Below the pieces are notes generated by a model that saw only the letters and a program-made list of their open reading frames with translations, made no database searches and was not told the origin of the DNA. From Chrysophaeum taylorii (taxonomy: Eukaryota > Sar > Pelagophyceae > Pelagomonadales > Pelagomonadaceae), in assembly GCA_029834535.1 (NCBI GenBank), contig JAQMWT010000314.1, positions 921,661-985,660 on the forward strand: a stretch of 64,000 nucleotides of DNA, written 5' to 3'. The first letter of the stretch is position 1. Every line of letters starts with the position of its first letter. Below, one piece after another: positions 27,370-36,565 of this stretch. The position numbers and the translations under genes were made by a program.

Positions 27370-27723
27370 ATGGCCAAGACTCCGTCGAAGAAATCTGCCA
27401 AGGCCCCGAAGAAGGCTGCCGAGGGCAAGAAGAAGAAGGCGCGCACCGAGACGTACTCAACATACATCTACCGCGTGCTCAAGCAAGTCCACCCCGACAC
27501 GGGCATCTCGAAGAAGGGTATGTCCATCATGAACTCGTTCATCAACGACATCTTCGAGCGCATCGCCCTCGAGGCCTCCAAACTCTCGAGATACTCCAAG
27601 AAGCAGACGCTCTCGTCCGGAGAGAGCCAGACGGCCGTCCGTCTTATGCTCCCCGGCGAACTCTCGAAGCACGCCGTCTCCGAGGGCACCAAGGCTGTCA
27701 CCAAGTTCACCTCGTCGTCGTAA
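27370..27723 (+). CDS. Histone H2B
   Basis: This 117-residue core histone starts at the ATG at 27370-27372. The tail is Lys-rich ([20 protein letters not shown]). The histone fold has [40 protein letters not shown] and [20 protein letters not shown], and the protein ends TKFTSSS. The conserved Lys ubiquitinated in other H2Bs (in AVTKFTSS) is present. It is intronless. The 3' leader has an (AAC)n tract and then the histone stem-loop, 71 bp after the stop. Confidence 0.99.
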   Translation: MAKTPSKKSAKAPKKAAEGKKKKARTETYSTYIYRVLKQVHPDTGISKKGMSIMNSFINDIFERIALEASKLSRYSKKQTLSSGESQTAVRLMLPGELSKHAVSEGTKAVTKFTSSS

Positions 27724-27747
27724 GCTGCGACGCAAGGGCCCTCCCAC

Positions 27748-27793
<46 letters not shown>

Positions 27794-27794
27794 C
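27748..27794 (+). repeat. (AAC)n microsatellite in the H2B 3' UTR
   Basis: About fifteen AAC units lie between the stop codon and the stem-loop and end directly at its first base. Variation here would change the stop-to-hairpin distance. Confidence 0.95.
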
Positions 27795-27810
27795 GGTGTT
27801 TTCCAACACC
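27795..27810 (+). promoter_or_regulatory. Histone 3' stem-loop (H2B)
   Basis: GGTGTTTTCCAACACC: stem GGTGTT/AACACC, loop TTCC, followed by ACCCT, as after H4. Confidence 0.85.
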
Positions 27811-28230
27811 ACCCTAATTTGCCGGACTGCGTCGTTCTTTGTCTAAAAGTAATCTGGGAATGTGTATAGCCAGTGTAAAAACCGCCGAACTCGGTCCATA
27901 GTACTGTCACAAAACGTGATTGCAGCAGCTGGGGATGATCATTTTTTTGATCGTAGTGTTGTTGTGCCTCCTGGGGCTAGAAGGTTTTGAGGTGGGACTA
28001 TATGCAGAGGGGCATGTTCGTGTGCCATGTCGTGGCCCTCTGTGCGCTGTCGTTCTGACTGGCCGACTAGTACTGTTGTTGTTGCACCACGTGGCTGTCA
28101 CCCGAATCGTTCGTGGTATTAAAGAGGCATTCACTACGCGACAAAAAAATGGCGGGAACATGCGCATGTTTAGCGACGAAGCCCACAAGTTGGCACAACA
28201 CCAACGCGCGAATACTCCCTTAATAATAAA

Positions 28231-29322
28231 CAAGTGCAGGCCAGTAATTTCACCTAGTCCCAATCTCTAACCCCAGCAAGTTCACCTGTGCGCGTTAAGT
28301 TCACCTAGTCCCAATCTCTAACCCCAGTAAATTCGGCGTGAACCCAATCTCTAACCCCAGTAAGTTCGGCGTCAACCCGCACCCACTCACCCCACTCTCC
28401 TTCGAGCTCGTCGCTCTCATCCCCGCCAATCTAAGCTACTTTGATCCGCAGACGCCGCTAAGCTTTGAGTTTACTCTAAAAGCCCCAGTAAGTTCACACT
28501 TGGTCTCAGTAAGTTCGCCTGGTCACTAAGTTCACCTAGTCCTAATCTCTAACCTCAGTAAGTTCACCTGGTCCCAGTAAGTTAACCTATAGTGCGCATG
28601 TAGACGCCGGCAGGGGGCTTATCGGTATTGCGCAGCACGTGTGGAGTAGGGTGGAGTCGTCGACCAAGAAGAGGATATCCTCGGGGTAGCCGATCGACAG
28701 AGAGCCACGTAGAGCTGGACGTGGCAGAAGACGGGCTTAGCCAAGAGGACGCCGACCTCGCGGGGCGTCTGGCCCTGGCTCTTGGTGATCGTTTGGCGTC
28801 GGCGGGCCTTAAGGGATACAGGTTGGAGGAGCCTCGGTGACAACGACACGATCGATCATGTATCTGGTACCGTTGCAGTGGCCGTGCGACAGGTCGAGGT
28901 TGCGAAGACTTTGAGCTCGCGATCAAAGTCAGCATGCCGTTGGTTGTCATGGAGTTCAAAACTCGACTCTTGAGAGCGAGGCGTCGTCTTCCGACCCAAC
29001 CTAGTCGGCCGAAAAGAACTCCGACGCCTCGTCTCCGGGAAAAAAAGGCCGAGGTCATGCGCACGTTGTCAGCATCGACAACATCGTTTCGACGGGGCGA
29101 GAGAATGGCGCGCTGAAAGAGCCGCCGCGGGTCGTGGAAATAGTCTGCGAGGTCGCCGTAGACGGCATGGAGGATCACTGTCTGGCTCTCGCGCCTACTT
29201 GATCCTTACTCTCGCGCTTACCTGATCCTTACCCTAAATCGATGGACAGACACCCCCCCCTCTTAGCAGTCGACATTTAAAGACAGACAGACAGACAAAC
29301 ATCTGTCGATTAGTAGTTAGGA
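28231..29322. repeat. 1.1 kb repeat, dispersed copy A
   Basis: Starts at CAAGTGCAGGCCAGTAA and ends at ATCTGTCGATTAGTAGTTAG. The first third is built from variants of AGTAAGTTCACCTGGTCCC and AGTCCCAATCTCTAACCCC. The middle 650 bp resembles a decayed protein gene on the minus strand (FLVDDSTLLHTCCAIP-like). A (GACA)n tract precedes the end. Closely related units form the tandem array at 53.8-57.2 kb. This copy sits between the forward and reverse halves of the histone cluster. The stretch 27811-28230 has no gene. Confidence 0.88.
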
Positions 29323-29376
29323 AATCGCAGATTACACGTACTATTCTTAATACCTGCACAGCTTCTCAAAAATGGT

Positions 29377-29392
29377 GGTGTTTAGAAACACC
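29377..29392 (-). promoter_or_regulatory. Histone 3' stem-loop (H2A)
   Basis: On the minus strand GGTGTTTCTAAACACC, followed by ACCATT. It starts 21 bases after the H2A stop. Same stem as the other three. Confidence 0.85.
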
Positions 29393-29413
29393 GGTGTTTT
29401 TTTGGGAGCGTGC

Positions 29414-29812
29414 TTACGACGAGGTGGCTTTGGACTTTGACTTTTTTGGGAGAAGGACAGCATGGATGTTTGGAAGAACACCGCCCGATGCGATAGTCAC
29501 GCCGCCGAGGAGCTTGTTGAGCTCCTCGTCGTTACGCACGGCAAGCTGGAGGTGTCGCGGAATAATGCGAGACTTCTTGTTGTCGCGCGCCGCGTTGCCC
29601 GCGAGCTCGAGGATCTCGGCACAGAGGTACTCGAGGACGGCGGCGAGGTAGACCGGCGCGCCGGCGCCGATGCGCGTCGCGTACTTGCCTTGCTTGAGGT
29701 AGCGGCCGACGCGGCCGACGGGGAACTGAAGCCCCGCCTTGGTAGACTTTGTAGTCGACTTGCCGGTGCCGGTCTTTCCCTTGCCGCGTCCGCCCTTGTC
29801 TTTGCCCGACAT
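29414..29812 (-). CDS. Histone H2A (canonical)
   Basis: This 132-residue core histone starts [19 protein letters not shown] and carries [40 protein letters not shown] and [20 protein letters not shown]. The acidic-patch residues typical of H2A (NDEELNKLL) are intact. The C-terminus [10 protein letters not shown] has no SQ(E/D) motif, so this is not an H2A.X form. Intronless, reverse strand, facing away from the 1.1 kb repeat. Its start codon is about 390 bp from the H1 stem-loop. Confidence 0.99.
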   Translation of the reverse strand: MSGKDKGGRGKGKTGTGKSTTKSTKAGLQFPVGRVGRYLKQGKYATRIGAGAPVYLAAVLEYLCAEILELAGNAARDNKKSRIIPRHLQLAVRNDEELNKLLGGVTIASGGVLPNIHAVLLPKKSKSKATSS

Positions 29813-30200
29813 GATGAATTTCTAGAATTTCTATTTCGTTCGCTGCGAGGGAGGACGCGTGTCGGGGGAATGCGCAGCGAACGACACACACTCAAAGGAC
29901 GAAAAACACACTTGTCACAAAAACGTGTTGTCGGCAGATTCGGACTTCGGTTTGTGAAGCGTCGCTCTGCCTCAATAACCCCTTCTGCGCGATCTGTCGC
30001 GTGCTTGCGGACGGGAGCGTGGGCTTACCATTCAATACAAACAATCAGTATGTACCGCACTTGTACCACGAGCAAGGATCTAGCATCAAGCCCGAGCGAC
30101 AGACAGACACTCCCAGATCAAGAGACAAAAATTACGATGTACACATAGCGCTGCTCGCTCGATCTATAAGAAGGCACACTCCGTCCTGCCTTGGATGGGT
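29813..30200. other. Intergenic between H2A and H1
   Basis: Should contain the H2A promoter. No gene seen. Confidence 0.6.
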
Positions 30201-30216
30201 GGTGTTTGGAAACACC
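30201..30216 (-). promoter_or_regulatory. Histone 3' stem-loop (H1)
   Basis: On the minus strand GGTGTTTCCAAACACC followed by ACCCAT, starting 13 bases after the H1 stop. The trailing ACCCA equals the flank of animal histone stem-loops. Confidence 0.85.
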
Positions 30217-30229
30217 ATGGATGTGAGGT

Positions 30230-30820
30230 TTAGTCCGAGGTGGTTTTCGCCTTCTTCGCCTTGGTGGCCGTTTTTTTGGCAGGGGCGGGCTTTCGCTTCG
30301 TGGTGGTGTCGGCCTTGGAGGCGGCCTTGGCCGCCGCGGGCTTCTTAGCCGTAGGTTTTTTCGTAGTAGCCGCGGGCTTCTTGGCGGCCGCGGGCTTCTT
30401 TTCGGGAGTCTTCTTCGCTGCGGCGGGCTTCTTTGAGGCTGCCGCTGGCTTCTTCATAGCCGGTTTCTTTGTCTCTGCCCTCTTTTTGGTCGTCGTCGCC
30501 TTCTTCTCCGCGGTTGGCTCCGCGGCCTTCTTCTCCGTCTCCTTAGATGCCTTCTTCTTGTATTCCGGCGCCAAACGGTAGTGCGACTTGGTCTGCTTGA
30601 GGACTTCCTTCTCGACGCCCGACTTGAGCGCCTTGCGGAGGAGGTGCGGCTGGAAGTTGAGGTCCTTGTGCTCCTCCTGGAAATACCTGTGTGAGAGACG
30701 ATCAAGACGCTGGGATGAGAGTACTCACTTTTTGAGGGCCGGAAGCGACATCCCCTTGCGACTGCCATCGCTCGTGAGCGCCTCCTGGATGATGCTGATG
30801 TAGCTCGGATTCCGCGACAT
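30230..30820 (-). CDS. Linker histone H1 (one 42-nt intron)
   Basis: Exons 30820-30729 and 30686-30230 join to give 182 residues. The N-terminal winged-helix (H15) domain reads MSRNPSYISIIQEALTSDGS, RKGMSLPALKKYFQEEHKDL, then FQPHLLRKALKSGVEKEVLK and ends in SHYRL. The remaining 110 residues are a classic Lys/Ala/Pro-rich H1 tail with many KKPAAAKK-type units. The intron splits the codon for K in PALKKYF in phase 2; without splicing the globular domain is truncated. It binds linker DNA and compacts chromatin. The start ATG is at 30818-30820. An intron in a histone gene that still has the 3' stem-loop is notable. Confidence 0.93.
30687..30728 (-). other. 42-nt GT-AG intron in H1
   Basis: Minus-strand donor GTGAGTACTC and acceptor TCACACAG. 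Splicing restores a continuous H15 domain. At 42 nt it is near the lower limit for spliceosomal introns. Confidence 0.9.
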
Positions 30821-30972
30821 GATGTCGATGCTCCTGACTTGGTTTATTACAACGGTGGTGGTGGTAGTTCTGCCCGGTTGCGTTCCGGTTGTCTTGAACT
30901 TTAAACCGATGTGTGTTTCCGTTGTGTTATGAACTTACGAATTAGTGGCGTGGCGGCGGCCTTTAGTTGAAA

Positions 30973-31342
30973 CTATACAGTTTGTGTAAGAAAATATACG
31001 CAGCCTTTAAGCTCTTCGAAATCAAGGTTCGCGATGGCATCGCGGGACGCTGGGAGCACCGGGTCACGCTGCTGCACCTCCGAAATCAGGTGCTTCTCCT
31101 GCGGCCGGTGGTCCTTTCGACCCCTCTTCTCGACGATCGGCAACTCCATGTCGAACTGGTCGCCCTTCGCGATCAACAACCGGGCGGTCTCGTATTTCAT
31201 TCGCTCGTTCCCCGTCTTCTTCGGGTTCGGAAGTCGGCGATGGGCGGCGCCGGGTGGTCTCCCGCCTCGCTGGCCGCCGGTGTCTCGTTATCCCGAGCCG
31301 CGTGGCGGTCCGCCGTCGCTCGCCACGAAGGCCCAGAGCCAT
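30973..31342 (-). pseudogene. Coding-like fragment, unrecognised
   Basis: The downstream part reads NERMKYETARLLIAKGDQFD, then MELPIVEKRGRKDHRPQEKH, then SRDAIANLDFEELKGCVYFL and ends in TQTV at the stop, with strongly GC-biased third positions. Upstream the best reading moves to another frame (ARDNETPAASEAGDHPAPPI), so either a short intron or an indel lies near 31210. Homology unknown. It lies between H1 and the copia element; 31343-31467 has no gene. Confidence 0.4.
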
Positions 31343-31472
31343 GACGCGGTTTATCGCGAGAAAAAACGGAAGACGTCCGAAGCAGTCTTGCGTCCTATAG
31401 GAGGTAATTAATTCATTTCTTTCTGACAACTAAAAAGAAAATACGGGAAAACTCCATTATTCCTTGACACCC

Positions 31473-31568
31473 TGTGTGAAGAAGCTATGACACTTACCCC
31501 TGCACCACGTATCCAGTATCCTTACGTCTTTCTCTTATCGCTAGTCTAACGCCTCATACCATTCGTCA
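31473..31568 (+). repeat. Left LTR of the copia element
   Basis: 96 bp, starts TGTGTGAAG, ends TTCGTCA; identical by eye to 35841-35936. Confidence 0.95.
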
Positions 31569-31570
31569 CA

Positions 31571-31580
31571 TGGTACCAGG
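31571..31580 (+). other. Primer-binding site
   Basis: TGGTACCAGG begins 2 bp inside the left LTR. TGGT pairs with a tRNA 3' CCA end, and the sequence resembles the initiator-Met primer site (TGGTATCAGA) used by copia elements. Confidence 0.65.
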
Positions 31581-31613
31581 TGTTCCAGGTGTCCAAGGTC
31601 GAACGCCCTGAGC

Positions 31614-31898
31614 TTGACTTCACGGACAACAGCGACTCCTCCTCGGCTTCAGTTCATTGCTACGTGTTCGGTTCGTTATCGTTTATCATGTCCTCGATCG
31701 AAATTAAGGATACCAAGATTTCGCAAAAAACTCGATGCTTTCAGTGGTGAGCGACATCTTTTTCACCAATGGACCCGGCGCCTGGAAAACATGATCATTT
31801 CCACCGGTGATCGCATTATCTTGACCACTGACACTTGGACTAGCATTTCCGCTTCTGGCTGCTCTGAAGAAGACTTTCGCGTCAAGCAACAGCGTTGA
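31614..31898 (+). pseudogene. Gag-like fragment of the copia element
   Basis: The frame with LDAFSGERHLFHQWTRRLEN near its centre resembles the start of copia gag (substrate-L-x-G-x-N-F-x-x-W). A possible zinc knuckle (GGCKDHFKGDCRKF, near 32420-32475) lies downstream in another frame. The intervening frame is broken. Confidence 0.5.
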
Positions 31899-34385
31899 TA
31901 TCCATGACAACCGCGACATGAACTTCACGCGACTTTACAAGCGCATTACCGATGTCTACATGGGCCGTGGGGATTGCGTAGTGAACTTCCTCAACAAGTT
32001 CATCATCGGAGTATACAAGTTGCTCAGCATTGTACCTATCACCGGCGTTCAAGTTGCTCGGCATTTTACCTATCACCGGAGTTCAAGTTGCTCGGCATTG
32101 TACCTGATCCGACGCACCCTCGAGTGTGTCCTCGCATTTGACTACGTGCATCGTGCTTCAAGCCTTACTGGCTTTGTTTTATCGTCTCGCGTTTCGTACC
32201 GATGAATGTGGTTCTACCCTTGAGAAGTTCAACAACAACGATGAATGTGGTTCTACCCTTGAGAAGTTCAACAACAATCAATTTCGATGGCATGCACAAC
32301 CACTTCCGCCGCGCTATCCGCCGCGTCGCCAGCCACGACTTCAGACTCTTCCAACTGACCTACCCTAGACGCTCCCCTTTCCCAACAACCTGGCTCTACT
32401 CGATTCCGACGCACTACCCGATGTCTTTTTGGCGGCTGCAAGGATCACTTTAAGGGGGACTGCCGCAAGTTTCAAAGTTCTTAGCTATTCCACGACAACG
32501 CCCTACCCACCATCGCCGTTCTTCTCAACAGCGCAGCACTTTCAAGATAATTCCAAGTCAGCGTGTGTACCGCCGAATGTCTGATGCAAGCACATCAACA
32601 GCCCCATCCCACGGAAGCCCCTCGTTTTTGTTTTTAGCTCCCATTGCACAGGCGCCTCGTTCTGTATTTTCCCCTCGTCGTTGCTCCTCTCCTCGTTCTG
32701 TCTTTTCCCCTCGTCGTTGCTCCCCTCCTCGTTCTGTATTTCGCCTATTCGTTGCTCCACTCCCCGTTGTACATTTTCAGCTATTCGTCGATCCACTCCT
32801 CGTTGTGCTTGTCGGTTTTGGTAAAACCAGCGAATCACGTTCCATCGCTCATTTCACCTGCCACAACTAAGCTGTGCCTGTCAATTTTTCGCGTGCGCAG
32901 TTTTCGTGCTTCCTATGTGGTTGGATCGCTTATCTTCGGGATCCTGGACAAACGCTTCTTTGCTGTGTGATTTGTGGTTCTCCTTCACGCACTTTTTCGC
33001 CGCTTTTCTGACCTTTAAAATTCGGTTTTGCTATCGACGTGAATTCCGTGCTCAGCACCCGCGACGCTATCTGCAATGTTCTTACGTGCCACTACGACGC
33101 TATCTGCAAGCTATCTGCAACGTTCTTACGTGCCACAACTGTTTTGCCACTGTCGCCAACTTCTACCGCAGTCTATTCGAGTATGACGAGCGAAGCTCGC
33201 CGCTTGCTCCTCCAACGTTGGCCCATATGGCAATTTCGTTCTTGCGACTGCGAAAACGGGCCACTTTCTTATCTGTCACAGCAGGCTGGCATACAGCAGC
33301 CTGGTCTACCTGTGTTCGTTCCTTACACCGCAGGCGCGTCCGAAGTCTTCCAATATCGCGTACAGGACGCGGTCGTGCCCATGGCAACTTGCTCGCGCCA
33401 TAACACCCAAACACCCAACGTTCGTATCAAACCTGCTTACGCCTGTTTTTGCTTCTGTCGACTCCAACCATCGTCATAACCTGGTCACCATGCACCATGC
33501 AACCTATCTGCCCAAAGGCAACGTTCTCATCAGACGTCTGGTACACCGCCATCATATGTACCAGCCTGTGTTTCCGCTATCTTTGCCCCGCTGCAACAAT
33601 CGTCTAACGCACGTCATCCCAGGCACTTTTGTCGCTATTGTTCTTCAGACCTCGATTTTGCTGACAGTTTCACTTACCCGATTTCCTGCAATGTCAACCA
33701 CCGAAGGAACTTCAACGTTGTTCTGACTTTCTCGAATCACGCTTCCAAGCTCTCGTCTATTGTTCCCCCATTGTCCGCTGTTCTTCCGCTGTTGCCCCCT
33801 TGTCCGCTGTTGCCCCCTTGCCCCCTGTGTTTGATGAGAATGCGCCGGTTTCACTGGGACTGATCACCCCATCACGCGAACCGACCATTCTACGAGCTCG
33901 AGAGAAAAGTACAAATGAGCACCAAAGAGAGAAAACAACAGAAAGTGCAAAACAAAGTCGCGCCAAACGGAGCCGACCGCGCAAAGTCGACCAACCAACA
34001 AACTTTTTTTACGGGCCATTCTGATGTTGATACGGGCCATTCTGATGTTGATACGGGCCATTCTGATGTCGATACGGGCCATTCTGTTTCCCCCTGTAAC
34101 TCCTTGTATGTCTCTTCTGTTAGCTTTTGTTTGTTAGTTCATTAGGTCTTCCTTCCCCTTTGTTTAGCTAACACCCTTGTTGATCCTCATGCACACGTTT
34201 ATTACTCTGCTTCCGAAGAAATGTCTCAGTATCAGACCTTGACGAAACGACTATCCGACCAATCCTAAGCGTCCTGGCTGGTTGCAAGCCATCGCTAAAG
34301 AATACAGCTCTCTTGGTCAGCTTGGTTCCTGGAATGTTATTCTCCTTCCTTCGATGATGATGATGTTTCTGGCAACATTTGTACC

Positions 34386-35282
34386 CACAAGTGGATCCTC
34401 CGCAAGAAGTATGACTCTGGCCGCTTCAAATCGTACAAGGCTCGCCTTGTCGTCTGCGGTTACACCCAGGTTCACGGCATTGATTATCATGACACCTACT
34501 CACCGGTTGCCAACATCGTCACGATCCGTTTCTTTCTGACCTTTGTCGCTGTTCATGACTGGGATTTGCACAAGTTGGATGTTAGGTCTGCTTTTATTCA
34601 AGCTCCCATTGACGAAGACATCTATGTCTGGCCACCCGAAGGCTATGCTCCTCGCCAACCCACCGATGGTTCCAAAATCGTTTACAAGTTCCGTCGCTCT
34701 TGGTATGGTTGCAAACAAGCTTGTCGCAATTGGTGGCTTCATTTGGAACGCTTCCTTCTCAATGATTGTGGCTTCGTCCGCGGATCTGGTGACACTTGCC
34801 ATTACAAGCTCGTCCTCAATTCTACCGTGGTCCTCCGTCTTGTTTTAGTCGTTGATGATCTTCTTGTGGCGCACCCTCGTCATTGCATTGGCCATTACCA
34901 AGCCTTTTTCCTCCGTCTCCGCGCTTTCACTGACGTCAATGAACTCGATCTCACCTCTTACGTTGGTCTTCGCATTACGCGTGTCCCTTTTCGCCGTATT
35001 GTTGGCTGTGTCCTCTTCATCTCCATCATGACTCGCCCTGATATCACTTGGTCCGTCAATCAGTGTGCGCGTTTTTCCCACAATCCTGGTAAACCCCACT
35101 GGCACGCTTGGCACGCTTTATCCCACACTCTGCGTTATCTCAATGGCTCTCACGATCTTGCCCTTGTTCTTGGTCGCGATTCTACCCTTCGTCTCTGTGG
35201 TTATTCCGACTCCAGCTGGGCCGACGACCCTGATGACCACCACTCCACAACTGTTTCTTTGTTTTCTCTGCTGGCTCTATGA
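34386..35282 (+). pseudogene. Copia reverse transcriptase, truncated
   Basis: The frame starts at HKWILRKKYDSGRFKSYKAR followed by LVVCGYTQVHGIDYHDTYSP, then LHKLDVRSAFIQAPIDEDIY with VWPPEGY. These are the classic copia RT blocks. The catalytic motif reads VVDDLL in place of YVDDLL, and sequence is missing between SYVGLRITRV and RRIVGCVLFISIMTRPDITW, where the thumb/connection should be. No start codon of its own; it was part of a polyprotein. Confidence 0.88.
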
Positions 35283-35312
35283 TCGCCTACTGCTCCCGCT
35301 CGCAGTACTTAC

Positions 35313-35642
35313 TTGCTCGTTCTTCTTTCGAAGCTTGCTCTTTACGCTGCTACTGCTGAGCTCTCTTGGCTTCTCAAACTTTTTGATGACTTTGATCTCC
35401 CTCGTCACACGGTCCCAATGTATGTTGATAATAGCACCACCGTCACCCAAGTTCGTCTCCAATGTCTCACACGGCGCACCCGCCATATTGACATTCGCTT
35501 TTACAGTACCGCCGAGTACCATCGCAACCACATCATCGATCTCAAGCACATACCCCGCCTTAACAATCTTAGCGACATTTTCACCCGCAGTACGGAAACT
35601 CCTTCCTTCCTCCGGCTTCGTGCTCGTTACCTCACTTCGTGA
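35313..35642 (+). pseudogene. Copia RNase H fragment
   Basis: The frame carries AATAELSWLLKLFDDFDLPR, YVDNSTTVTQV and RRTRHIDIRFYSTAEYHRNH with HIPRLNNLSDIFTRS, matching the copia RNase H C-terminal half. It is out of frame with the RT portion, so an indel lies near 35283-35312. Confidence 0.85.
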
Positions 35643-35840
35643 TCTTCGCCCTGATCTCTGTTGTCTCTTTTTCTTGCCACAATGCCTCTGTGACGTCTTC
35701 CTCAAATGTGACGTCTTCCTCAAAGCTTCTCCTCTGTGAGCGTCTCACTTACCCCTTTTTTTTTTTCCTTTTCCTTCTTTTCCAGCACCTGTGTGAGGAC
35801 CTCACTTACCCCTTTTTCCTTTTCCTTCTTTTCCAGCACC

Positions 35841-35936
35841 TGTGTGAAGAAGCTATGACACTTACCCCTGCACCACGTATCCAGTATCCTTACGTCTTTC
35901 TCTTATCGCTAGTCTAACGCCTCATACCATTCGTCA
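35841..35936 (+). repeat. Right LTR of the copia element
   Basis: Identical to the left LTR. Just upstream, 35740-35840 holds two copies of a T/C-rich unit (TTTTCCTTCTTTTCCAGCACC) ending in an LTR-like TGTGTGAGGA. Confidence 0.95.
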
Positions 35937-35941
35937 CACCC

Positions 35942-36565
35942 TGTGTAATAACAGAGGAGTTCTTCCGTATTTTCTTTTTTCAGCGTGTATTTTTTCGAAA
36001 TTTTCTATTTTCAGTGTGTTGGGAGTAGACGCAAAAAGCAAATTGAACTTCCCTTTTTTTGCGATCCGTTGAGTCTCGAACGAACTGAAAGGGCTGGGCT
36101 CTCCGAGACGAACGCAGTGTTGTTGATCAGCCGAAGAGCTTTCGTTTCGCGCGAACGCATTGTTATTAATCAGCCGAAGAAGACCTTTGGTTAAGCCTCG
36201 TCTTCAGAGAGAGAGGGTTTAGGAGTCAAAAGTTAAAGGGCGGAGCGTGCGCTGATTAAAGCAGCGCGCGGTGATATAAATTTTTGCCAAAGAAAAAAAA
36301 TGTCTGCTGCGCCTCTCAACTCGTAGAGGTTAAAAATATCGAACGCGCAGTGCTCGCCAAGCGACGACGGCGTCCTCACCGCACCCGCCTCCCTCGCCGA
36401 GTCGAACTCGTTCTCGGTCGCTCCTCCCCAAGTCTCCTCCAGCGGCTCGACGGACCGGGTGCTCTTTTGTCGTTGCGCGCGAGTGCCGTTTGGTGCCGTT
36501 TGGATTTGCATGCCCAGCTTGTTTGGTTCAGCAGGAAGTTAGTTTGACAAAACACTTGGCGGCAC
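35942..36565. other. Intergenic, no gene
   Basis: Contains a stretch (36043-36110) resembling 23587-23655 (GAACTTCCC...ATCCGTT...TCGAAC...ACTGAAA), perhaps part of a small dispersed repeat. No gene recognised. Confidence 0.5.

Larger units (their letters stand above)
31473..35936 (+). mobile_element. Ty1/copia LTR retrotransposon, internally degenerate
   Basis: The 4464-bp element has identical 96-bp LTRs (TGTGTGAAG...TTCGTCA) and a 5-bp target duplication CACCC (31468-31472 and 35937-35941). A primer-binding site lies 2 bp after the left LTR. The order gag-like, reverse transcriptase, RNase H places it in the copia group, although a convincing protease or integrase could not be read. The interior has many frame changes and internal duplications (32201-32278; 33061-33136; four copies of GGGCCATTCTGATGT-like units at 34013-34085). 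It is not autonomous now, yet the LTRs show no divergence. Confidence 0.93.

Noticed and set aside
28231-29322. CRISPR-like array from the repeated AGTAAGTTCACCTGG motif
   Set aside because: The repeats are irregular, degenerate and lack unique equal-length spacers. The whole 1.1 kb unit is itself repeated elsewhere, and the host is a eukaryote.
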